Positions 28,314 to 36,020 of a DNA stretch of 64,000 nt are shown here, one piece after another (position 1 is the first letter of the stretch; each line of letters opens with the position of its first letter). Made by a program: the position numbers and the translations under genes. The stretch spans positions 124,001 to 188,000 of the forward strand of contig JAUMUG010000005.1 in assembly GCA_030530775.1 (NCBI GenBank), given 5' to 3'. The notes beneath the pieces were generated by a model. It was not told the origin of the DNA. It did not search any database and was given only the letters and a program-made list of their open reading frames with translations. The DNA is from Lautropia sp. (GTDB taxonomy: Bacteria > Pseudomonadota > Gammaproteobacteria > Burkholderiales > Burkholderiaceae_E).

Positions 28314-29088
28314 ATGGCAGCCGGTGTGATCTTGGCCGGTTATTCGGCCCATGCGCTGGTCGTCGCCGATGCCGTGGTGCGTGGTGTCCAACGGGTTTCG
28401 GGTCATTGTGATCGCATACGCAGACGGGACGATCCGCCCGTGTATCGAGTACCTCGGTCCGGAAAACGGTCCGAATGCATTGCAATATTTGATGGCGGAT
28501 GGTGCTTTCGCTGCCGTCGTCGACAATGTCCGGTGCCGGGTTGTGTTCGAGCAGCTGGTGACGCAGATCACCGTGATCGACGTTTCGGCGCTGTTTTCGG
28601 TCCATGTGGTTGTCGAAGAAGGTGTCTTTTGTACTCCTTGCTCGGTGGTAAACGCTTGTATCCCTGTTGGTAAGGGCGTCATCGTCGATACAGGTTGTAT
28701 CATTGAGCGTGGCAGTGTCGTAGGTAATTTTGCCTATCTGGCGCCCGGTGCCATGTTGTCGGACCGCGTGCGGGTGGACGATGGTGCATTCATCGGCCTG
28801 AGGGCAGCGCTCCTCTGTCCGGGTGTATACATGAGCGTGGAGTGCGCGCATCGAGGCCGGCCCGGTGGTCGGGCAGGATGTGGCTGCAGGCGCCGTCGGC
28901 CAGTTCGTCGGGTCGTCGTACTGCAGCCCGGCCATGTCGACATTGTCGCGGACATTCCAGCAACGATACCGGGCAGGACGGGCGCGGAGGCGTGTCTTTC
29001 TTTCTGGTCGTCTGCCTTCGTCGTCGTGGGGTTTCCGGTCGTTCCCGTCTGCCGGACTGGGTCTGCGCAGATATTTGATTCAATCTGA
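28314..29088 (+). pseudogene. Frameshifted NeuD/PglD-type sugar O/N-acyltransferase
   Basis: Parts of one NeuD-family protein appear in different frames. The N-terminal nucleotide-sugar-binding start MAAGVILAGYSAHALVVADAV reads from 28314. Then the next frame (open from 28351) gives VIVIAYADG, AFAAVVDNVR and a left-handed helix (ACIPVGKGVIVDTGCIIERG, FAYLAPGAMLSDRVRVDDG). Near 28860 the expected GPVVGQDVAAGAVG is in a third frame, and a degenerate tail (VDIVADIPATIPGR) is back in the second. At least two frameshifts are needed, so it is probably dead. It could have acetylated an amino sugar of an earlier polysaccharide. Confidence 0.6.
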
Positions 29089-29106
29089 TTTGTTGGCGAA
29101 ATAGTT

Positions 29107-30225
29107 TTGAAGCGCGCTCTTCTCATCGGTGCCATGGCTGAGTCCCTGGTGGAGTTTCGTGCCGATCTCATTCGGGATCTGGTTGCCAAGGGCTTTGAGG
29201 TGACCGGAGCTGCTGCGGCTCCGCTGACGCCGGAGATTCTCGACGAAATCAAGGCGCTGGGCGCTGATTTCGTGCCGCTGCCGTTGTATCGGACGGCAGT
29301 GAACCCCGTCAAGGACACGGTCACGATGCTGGCTATTGCACGGTTGTTGCGCCGATTGCGGCCGGACGTCCTGATCTGCTATACCATCAAACCTGTGATC
29401 TATGGCGGGTTGGCGGTCCGTCTGTCCGGCGTCAAACTGCGTTTCGTTCCGATGATCACCGGCCTGGGCTTTGCCTTTCACGGCGGCAGTCGCTTGCGTG
29501 ATGCGCTGACCGGCGTCGCCTCGACGCTCTACAGACAGGCGATGGTGCCGGTTTCAACGGTCATCTTCCAGAACCCGGACGATCGGGCTCTGTTTCTCGA
29601 AAAGGGCTTCGTTGCGGCCGAGAAGACCAAGATCGTCAATGGCTCGGGGGTCAATCTGGAGCAATATGCCCGCGTGCCCCTGCCGCCGGGGCCTCAGGTC
29701 ACCTTCTTGCTGGCGGCCCGTCTGCTGAAGGCCAAAGGCGTGCGTGAATATGTCGCAGCAGCCGAACTGGTCAAGAAAAAGCATCCGAATGCGCACTTTA
29801 TTATCATTGGCCGCAAGGAAACATCGCCCGATGCCATTCCCAGTGACATGATCGAGCAGTGGGCGGATTCCGATGTCATCGAGTACGGTGGTGGCGTCAA
29901 GGATGTGCGTCCATTCGTCGCGCGCGCCAGTGTCTGTGTGCTGCCTTCCTATTCGGAGGGGCTGCCCAGAACCATTCTGGAGGCCTTGGCCATGGCGCGC
30001 CCGGTGATCGTGACCGACGTGCCGGGGTGCCGCGAGACGGTCGTGCCGGATGTCAATGGCTGCCTGGTGCCCGCCCGTGATGTGCAAGCGCTGGCTAAGG
30101 CCATGGAGCGCTATCTGGAAGAGCCTTCCCTGATCGAACGTCATGGCGAGGCGAGTTATCAGATGGCGCTCGACAAGTTCGATGTCCGTAAGGTCAACAT
30201 CGACATTCTGAAAGAAGTCGAGTGA
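29107..30225 (+). CDS. GT4-family glycosyltransferase, PglA/WbpT-like
   Basis: 372 residues, TTG start. The N-terminal domain begins LKRALLIGAMAESLVEFRAD and has CYTIKPVIYGGLAVRLSG and PMITGLGFAF, seen in PglA-like N-acetylgalactosaminyl and related transferases. The C-terminal domain has FLLAARLLKAKGVREYV, LPSYSEGLPRTILEALAMARPVI and GCRETV. It leads the + strand unit with the Wzy and beta-helix genes and follows the NeuD-like pseudogene by fewer than 20 bases. Confidence 0.85.
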   Translation: MKRALLIGAMAESLVEFRADLIRDLVAKGFEVTGAAAAPLTPEILDEIKALGADFVPLPLYRTAVNPVKDTVTMLAIARLLRRLRPDVLICYTIKPVIYGGLAVRLSGVKLRFVPMITGLGFAFHGGSRLRDALTGVASTLYRQAMVPVSTVIFQNPDDRALFLEKGFVAAEKTKIVNGSGVNLEQYARVPLPPGPQVTFLLAARLLKAKGVREYVAAAELVKKKHPNAHFIIIGRKETSPDAIPSDMIEQWADSDVIEYGGGVKDVRPFVARASVCVLPSYSEGLPRTILEALAMARPVIVTDVPGCRETVVPDVNGCLVPARDVQALAKAMERYLEEPSLIERHGEASYQMALDKFDVRKVNIDILKEVE

Positions 30226-30232
30226 TTGCTGT

Positions 30233-30257
30233 CGCCCTCTGTGCCGTTGGGAGGGCG
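30233..30257 (+). other. Intercistronic hairpin between GT4 and Wzy genes
   Basis: CGCCCTC (30233-30239) and GAGGGCG (30251-30257) form a 7-bp stem with an 11-base loop and no T run. The same stem recurs in the terminator at 35.9 kb. It may attenuate or process the transcript. Confidence 0.35.
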
Positions 30258-30298
30258 TTGTGCCCTTAACCCTTCAACAAACAAGGATCAACAGCCAG

Positions 30299-31600
30299 AT
30301 GGCTGATCAGAACGCTTCGAAACCACAGTGGTTGCAGGTCAGCTTCAAGGTGGCCTTTACCATCCTGCTGTTCTTGACCATGGTGGTTCCCAACTCGATC
30401 AAGCCGGTTTCGGCAGGCATGCTCGGACTCACCGCCCTGCTGGCTTTCCCGCTGACCCGCTTCACACCCGAGTTCATGCGGGTCGTCTGGATGCATGTGG
30501 CTGCATCGGCGGTCACGCTGGTCTACCTGGTCGTGGGCCTGGTGAATGGCGCGACCGACGAAGCGCTGTTCCAGACGCTGTTCATCTATATCGTTTCGCC
30601 TGCGCTCTGGATCGTGATCGCCGGCGGGGTGCTCGCCACGCTGAGCACCGACAAGCTCGAAAAGTTGATGGAGAACTACACCATCCTGGGGGTTCTCACG
30701 GTACCGCTCTTTTTCTATTTGTTCCTGACCGGGGGGCCACAGGCGGTGGCTTTCTTCATCGATCCCGAAGAAGCCAACGTCAATCTGCAGGACGGCTATT
30801 CGGGCGCGACCATGTTCGTCTACGGGACGCTGATCTTCATGTCGAGCACCCTGTTTGCCATGCTGGCGCTGGGTAAGCTGAACACCAAGTTGCTGATCAC
30901 GCTCGGAGCGCTGGTGATCACTTCCGTCACCTCCGGCCGGTCGGCACTGATGCTGTCGGTGCCTTTGGGTTTGGCGGTGGGGGTGGCTCTGCGTCCGGGG
31001 GTCTATGGACAGCAGGCCGGCACGATCGCGCTTTCCCTGGCCAAGCAGGTGGTGGTGGCACTGGTGGCCGGCATCATCTTCATCGTGCTGTTGAGTGCCT
31101 TCACCGAAGTCGATGTGCTGTACATCCTGGGGGGCTTCTGGGAGGAGCTCTCCGGAGGGGGGGGGTCGGAACGGACCGGTCAGGCCGGTGCATTGTTCGA
31201 TGGCATCGTCCAGACTTTCGGTCTGGGGGCAGGCCATGGCATCGGCGTCAGCTTCATCCGCAGCGTGCGCTATCCGTGGCGTTATGAGATCGTGCTGCTG
31301 GCTTCGGTTTATCGGGTCGGTATCATCGGTGCGCTGATCTATGCTTGGCCGTTCATCCGCTATGCTTGGGGGGTCTTCGAGACCTGGAAGCGCAAGCGAC
31401 TGACCAACTTCGACGTGTTCCTGTTTGCCGGCTCTGCCAGCGCCTTCCTGGCATCGGCCACCAACCCGTACATCGAAGCTTATACCTTTCAGTGGATGTT
31501 CGTGCTGCCACTGACGATCTTCCTGGTACGGCATCCGGGCACGTCTGTCTTTGACGCACGGCCGAAAAGCCGTCGCTCATCATCACGCCGCAGGTCATGA
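30299..31600 (+). CDS. Polysaccharide polymerase-like membrane protein (Wzy-like 2)
   Basis: 433 residues from ATG 30299 (GTG 30260 is an alternative). About ten hydrophobic segments begin with VAFTILLFLTMVVPNSIKPVSAGMLGL. A periplasmic loop follows FIVLLSAFTEVDVLY and contains GGGGSERTGQAGALFDGIVQTFGLGAGHGIG, a pattern seen in O-antigen polymerases. The C-terminus is basic (RPKSRRSSSRRRS). A G9 run at 31157-31165 encodes the Gly stretch and is a slippage site candidate. The stop overlaps the next gene's ATG (ATGA), so the two are coupled. Confidence 0.75.
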   Translation: MADQNASKPQWLQVSFKVAFTILLFLTMVVPNSIKPVSAGMLGLTALLAFPLTRFTPEFMRVVWMHVAASAVTLVYLVVGLVNGATDEALFQTLFIYIVSPALWIVIAGGVLATLSTDKLEKLMENYTILGVLTVPLFFYLFLTGGPQAVAFFIDPEEANVNLQDGYSGATMFVYGTLIFMSSTLFAMLALGKLNTKLLITLGALVITSVTSGRSALMLSVPLGLAVGVALRPGVYGQQAGTIALSLAKQVVVALVAGIIFIVLLSAFTEVDVLYILGGFWEELSGGGGSERTGQAGALFDGIVQTFGLGAGHGIGVSFIRSVRYPWRYEIVLLASVYRVGIIGALIYAWPFIRYAWGVFETWKRKRLTNFDVFLFAGSASAFLASATNPYIEAYTFQWMFVLPLTIFLVRHPGTSVFDARPKSRRSSSRRRS

Positions 31601-33168
31601 CAGAGGTGAAACGACGTTTTTTGAAAATGGGGACGGGGGCTGCCGTCATGCTTGCAGCGCGTCGGCTGCTGGCTGCCACCCCTTCCGGTCCAACCGAATC
31701 TGCGCGCCGCATCAGCCCTTTCGATCATGGGGCTGTGGGCGACGGCATTCATGATGACACACGCGCCTGCATCGAGGCTGCGCGGGCTGCGGCCAGCCGG
31801 GGCGCTTGGCTGGTGTTTCCCAAGGGCACCTTTCTGCTTACCAGCCAGCTCGACATCAGCGGGGCCATTGCCGGGGTCAAGGGTGAGGGAGGCAAGATTC
31901 GCCTGGTCAATCGCAATGGGCGCGCCGGCCTGCTGATCCGTGGGCTGACACGGGTCGACCCCGTCCGGCGTCCCTTTCTGATTGCTGATCTGGATATCGA
32001 GTGCCAGGTGACTTTCACCGATCAGGCAGCGGTGCTCTACGGCATCGATGTCGAGGGTGTGCATATCGTCAACAACCGGATCCGCAATGTTCAGGTCGGG
32101 CGCGGCGTCTATCTGCGCGGCACCAGCCTGGGGGGCAGTGGATCGGCGGCGCGTCCGGTCGGCTCCAATGTGGTGCGAAACAATAGCATTGAAATCAATG
32201 CATTGCCGGGCATCGACTGTTTTGGCGTCGAAGTCTCGGCGGAGAGGGCGCTGCCCGAAGGCGACAGCGCACCCAAGGACGCCTGGCTCCGTGATTTTGT
32301 ATTACCGACCATTCCGGTGCCGGCCGAGCACAACGTGATCGAAGGTAACGAGATTTCTGGCGGTTATTACGGTATCTCGTTCATTGGTGTCCGCCGCAGT
32401 CTGGTGCAACGCAACAGGCTCAGGGGCCAGATCCGTTCGATCTCGATCCAGCACGCTTCCCGAGCCAATCTGGTGCTCGAGAATGAGCTGAAGGATTCGC
32501 TGTCCACATCGGTCCATCTGGCCTATGGCGCCACCGATAATGTGGTGTCGGAGAACATCATCCGCACCAGTCGGGCCCGCGGCGAGGGCTTGCTGCAGGC
32601 CTATGTCGGCTCGGCTCGCAATGATTTCTATCTGAACGATGTCGAGGCGCTCGAGGGCGGTGCGCCCAAGTACTTCATCTATTCTGCGGTGGCTTCCAAC
32701 GAAAACACGTTCTGGGGCAACCGGCTGTCGGGTAAAGCAGCACGCGCCTATGTTGCGCTGGAATCGGCCTTCAATAGCAAGACTGCGCGCAGGAGCAGCC
32801 GCAGCTTTGGTCTGAAAGGCAATGATGATCACTTCACCGATCGGGGTATGTATGGCACCCGGATCGTCGGCAATGAAATCAATGCCACCGCCGATGTGCC
32901 CGTGCTGGTGCTGGCGCAGGTCGGCGACGACCGGGGAGACTACCCGCTGCTGATGTGTGAGCTGGCCGGCAATACCGTGCGGTGGACGGGCAGGGGACGC
33001 CTGCTGGAGATGTCCGAGAGCCGGGCCGGCTTGCTGCGTGACATCGTGTTGCTCGGTAACGCGGTTCTGCCTCTGCCCAGGCGAGAACAGCTGGTGCTAC
33101 CCAGGGGAGGCAGGCATTTCTCCAGTGGCATCGATCGCGCCAACATACCGGAGTTGCCGGGTATCTGA
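31597..33168 (+). CDS. Exported right-handed beta-helix protein (polysaccharide lyase/epimerase-like)
   Basis: 523 residues. The N-terminus MTEVKRRFLKMGTGAAVMLAA resembles a weak Tat signal (KRRFLK). The catalytic-type fold opens with FDHGAVGDGIHDDTRACIEAA, the N-terminal signature of pectate-lyase-like proteins, followed by beta-helix rungs such as NNRIRNVQVGRGVYLRG, NVIEGNEISGGYYGISFIG and LVLENELKDS. Related proteins include polysaccharide lyases, hydrolases and C5-epimerases. Four-base overlap with the Wzy-like gene suggests it trims or modifies the same polymer in the periplasm. The exact reaction is unknown. Confidence 0.75.
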   Translation: MTEVKRRFLKMGTGAAVMLAARRLLAATPSGPTESARRISPFDHGAVGDGIHDDTRACIEAARAAASRGAWLVFPKGTFLLTSQLDISGAIAGVKGEGGKIRLVNRNGRAGLLIRGLTRVDPVRRPFLIADLDIECQVTFTDQAAVLYGIDVEGVHIVNNRIRNVQVGRGVYLRGTSLGGSGSAARPVGSNVVRNNSIEINALPGIDCFGVEVSAERALPEGDSAPKDAWLRDFVLPTIPVPAEHNVIEGNEISGGYYGISFIGVRRSLVQRNRLRGQIRSISIQHASRANLVLENELKDSLSTSVHLAYGATDNVVSENIIRTSRARGEGLLQAYVGSARNDFYLNDVEALEGGAPKYFIYSAVASNENTFWGNRLSGKAARAYVALESAFNSKTARRSSRSFGLKGNDDHFTDRGMYGTRIVGNEINATADVPVLVLAQVGDDRGDYPLLMCELAGNTVRWTGRGRLLEMSESRAGLLRDIVLLGNAVLPLPRREQLVLPRGGRHFSSGIDRANIPELPGI

Positions 33169-33190
33169 AGCACTTGACCGGACAATTCGT

Positions 33191-33223
33191 CGGTCCGGGG
33201 GGCTGCCGCAGAGGCAGCCGACC
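33191..33223. terminator. Hairpin between convergent genes
   Basis: GGCTGCC (33201-33207) and GGCAGCC (33213-33219) with a 5-base loop, extended by flanking CGGTC and GACCG. It lies between two converging genes and could stop both, but lacks a clear T run. Confidence 0.35.
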
Positions 33224-33287
33224 GGGTCAGCCGGGGGCTGCTGCCATCTGCGGTCCGTGACGGGGCTTACCGGCCCTGTTCAGGGGC

Positions 33288-34601
33288 TCAGTCGCGCAGG
33301 GTTTGCGGGTTGCCGCGCGAGGCAACGAAAGCGAGTGCCGATGCGTCGAAGATGGCACGTCCCACCCAGGAGATGGCGGCACCGGTCAGACCGAAGTGGG
33401 TGGTGGCCAGATACAGAATCGGGATGTAGGCGGCCAGCTCGAAGACCTGCAGTAGGGCACAGGCATGCACCCGGCCCTGGGCGTGCAGATAGGAGGTGTA
33501 GATCACCGAGATCGTGTAGAAGAAGGCGCCCAGGCAGAGAATCTGGCCCAATCGGGTGGATTCCGGCCCTACCTTGTCACCCATCCAATAATGCAGAATG
33601 AGGGGAAAGGCCAGGCTCAGCACGATGTAGAGGGCGGCCGAAACCAGCAGCAAGCGGTTGCGCCAAAGCACGAACACCTGTTTGCCGGCTTGGGGATCGT
33701 CCTGTAGCCGGGCCGTCAGCATCGGGAACATGACAGAGGTGACGGCCGATGCAATCATCGTGCTCTGAATGATGATCTCGTAGGGGATGTAATAGGATGT
33801 GACCGCCGCTGCCGAGATGGTCGAGGCGATGATGAAGCGGTCGGACTGCATCAACAGAGGATGGGCGATGTTACTGACCGTCATCCATCTGCCAAAGCGG
33901 TTCAGTTGTTTTCGGATATGAATCTTGTCTACCGGGTCGAGACGCTCGGCTTTGTCGCTGTATCGGATGAGCCCCTGGTTCACTTTGCGAATCCAATAGT
34001 GCGCACTGTAATACTGCATCACGAGGCCGAAGAAACGGCCGGCGAACAGTGCCGCCGTCAGAACGATCAATGAATTGGTGAACAGAGAAACGATGACCGG
34101 GCCGGCGAAGTTGACCACGCCCAGATAGAGGCGCACCAGACTGGTGGTCTTGAAGTCCTCAAAGGCTTCACTGATGCCCCGGTAGAGGGCCGTCAGCACC
34201 TGCACCGGCAGCACCGCAATGACGATCAGTGTAGAGTACTTCAGCTCGCTGGCGGAGATCGTCTCGTGCTTGATCAGGGTTTCGACATCGAAGACGACCG
34301 CGATCAGAAACAGCACGGAGCCGATCACGCTGTAGGTCAATGACAGATGCCGGGCCACGTCGATGGTGGGGGGCACCATGTAGAGCCGCTTCTTGCCACG
34401 CAGGGCCGATACATACTGCGTCGTGGCTCGACCGATGCCCAGATCGAGTGCCGAGGCGGAACTGAGCAGCGCCCAAGCCAGTGCAATCACGCCGAAGCGT
34501 TCGGTCCCGATCCTCTCCAGCAGAACCGGGATGAAAATGGCTGCCGAGACAAGCGGGGTGGCAAGCCCGACGACGGACCAGACGAGTTTCGAACGATACA
34601 T
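33288..34601 (-). CDS. Oligosaccharide flippase (Wzx-like 2)
   Basis: 437 residues with 12 or more hydrophobic segments. It starts MYRSKLVWSVVGLATPLVSAAIFIPVLLERIG and has ALDLGIGRATTQYV, both characteristic of Wzx/MOP polysaccharide exporters. It follows the GT4 gene on the same strand by six bases. It is the second of three flippase genes in the window, which implies more than one repeat unit. Confidence 0.85.
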   Translation of the reverse strand: MYRSKLVWSVVGLATPLVSAAIFIPVLLERIGTERFGVIALAWALLSSASALDLGIGRATTQYVSALRGKKRLYMVPPTIDVARHLSLTYSVIGSVLFLIAVVFDVETLIKHETISASELKYSTLIVIAVLPVQVLTALYRGISEAFEDFKTTSLVRLYLGVVNFAGPVIVSLFTNSLIVLTAALFAGRFFGLVMQYYSAHYWIRKVNQGLIRYSDKAERLDPVDKIHIRKQLNRFGRWMTVSNIAHPLLMQSDRFIIASTISAAAVTSYYIPYEIIIQSTMIASAVTSVMFPMLTARLQDDPQAGKQVFVLWRNRLLLVSAALYIVLSLAFPLILHYWMGDKVGPESTRLGQILCLGAFFYTISVIYTSYLHAQGRVHACALLQVFELAAYIPILYLATTHFGLTGAAISWVGRAIFDASALAFVASRGNPQTLRD

Positions 34602-34607
34602 GCTTGA

Positions 34608-35699
34608 TTACTTGGCGGCGGCCTGCTTCAGGAGATTCGCCAGTTTGGGACCCACGGCGGCAATGCTGTAGCGCTCTTCGGCCCATTGCTCGCCGGTGCG
34701 GCCCATCCGTGTTCTCAGCTCGGGTGATTTCAGCAGTGCCTCGATGTGCTGGATCCAGTCCTCGGTCGAACTGGCCAGAAAGCCGTTCTGACCGGGCTGA
34801 ACGATATCCTTGTTCATACCGACGGCACTGCCGATGACAGGCAGACCGGCTGCCATGTACTGAATCAGCTTGAAACCACACTTGCCTTGTTCCCAGGGCG
34901 TGTTGTGTAGCGGCATGATGCCGACGTGGGCCTTGGCCAGCTCGCCGGCTTCGGTATCGCTGTTCCAGGCAATGCTGTAGGTCTTGACCGTTGGCCAGTC
35001 CCGTGCCGGGCCGCCGATGATGCGCAGCTCGATCGGATACCTGCTGGCCACCGCTTCCATGGCGGGCCGGAGCAGTTCCAGATAGGGTGCTGTCGAGGGC
35101 GAGCCGATCCAGATTATCCGTAGAGGGCAATCGGAGGAAATGCTCTCCTGGACGGGCGTGGCTTCGTGGCGGTATTTCTCGAAATCGATGGTGCTGGGCA
35201 GGATTTCGACCCAGGGGGCGCCTGCCTGTCTGGCTCGTGCACCCAGATAGCCGTTGCCGCAGGTGACCAGTCGGGCCCCGGCCATGAGCCGGTCGATCTT
35301 GTTGCCCAGCAGCAGGCGGATGGCGGGATTCTTCGACTTGTCGTAGTGATGAAAGATTGCGTCATCGAAATCCAGCGTGTAGGGCACCCCGTTGCGCAAC
35401 AATCGTCTTTCCAGCTGATAGGGCAGGTAGGGTAACAATTCCTTTTCGATCCAAAGCAGATCGAAACGTCCCGACCGGGCAATGGCAGGCATCTGGCGGA
35501 TGCGTTGCCAGAGGTGCTGCAGCTGCAGGTGCTGCGTGGGCTTGCCACTGTATCGGGTTCGCAAGTATTCGTTGCTCAGCAGGGGGAAATGTTCGGTTTC
35601 GATACCGGCGCTGTGCAGGGTGGGCAGGTATTGAAGCGTGCGTACCCGGGACGATGCACCCATTGAGTCGTATCGGGTCAGCAGAGCAATTCTTGGCAT
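34608..35699 (-). CDS. GT4-family glycosyltransferase
   Basis: 363 residues. The N-terminus is RIALLTRYDSMGASSRVRTLQYLP; the motif LDFDDAIFHH resembles the group that follows a DDA pattern between the lobes. The C-terminal lobe has LRIIWIGSPSTAPYLELL, GIMPLHNTPWEQGKCGFKL and QYMAAGLPVIGSAVG (the GKCGFKLIQYMAAG-type UDP-binding segment). It is the first gene of a two-gene - strand unit with flippase 2. Sugar specificity unknown. Confidence 0.83.
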   Translation of the reverse strand: MPRIALLTRYDSMGASSRVRTLQYLPTLHSAGIETEHFPLLSNEYLRTRYSGKPTQHLQLQHLWQRIRQMPAIARSGRFDLLWIEKELLPYLPYQLERRLLRNGVPYTLDFDDAIFHHYDKSKNPAIRLLLGNKIDRLMAGARLVTCGNGYLGARARQAGAPWVEILPSTIDFEKYRHEATPVQESISSDCPLRIIWIGSPSTAPYLELLRPAMEAVASRYPIELRIIGGPARDWPTVKTYSIAWNSDTEAGELAKAHVGIMPLHNTPWEQGKCGFKLIQYMAAGLPVIGSAVGMNKDIVQPGQNGFLASSTEDWIQHIEALLKSPELRTRMGRTGEQWAEERYSIAAVGPKLANLLKQAAAK

Positions 35700-36020
35700 A
35701 GAGTGTGGAAGGGTCGCGCTGAACGCAGCGATCCATGCAGCGGAAGCGTCAAAACGTCAGCATCGGACTTCGTACAGACCGAGTGATTTTTTCGTGGAAG
35801 GTTTCTGCCCTAATCCTACCATTGACGTTATGCCCAACTGTGCGTTTAACCGTGAAGCTTTCGTTCATCCTTCTGCATGGGTACGAAAAAACGCCCTCCA
35901 AAGAGGGCGCTGGGCGATGGTTTGGGCCTTGCCGGGGCCCGATGGATCCGTAGGCGGAGAGAGCCGGATCATTTTCGTGCCTGCGATGTTCGGGACCCGT
36001 GCTCCAGGCCCCAGCGGGCA
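35700..36020. other. Interval between GT4/Wzx unit and wzc 1
   Basis: 320 bases. It contains the - strand terminator of the wzc gene and, to its left, the presumed promoter of the GT4-flippase unit. No gene was recognised. Confidence 0.45.
35886..35909 (-). terminator. Rho-independent terminator of the wzc 1 transcript
   Basis: On the - strand, CGCCCTC, loop TTTG, GAGGGCG and then six T. The stem is 35892-35898 with 35903-35909 and the T run corresponds to A35886-35891. It lies about 110 bases downstream of the kinase stop codon. Confidence 0.8.
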
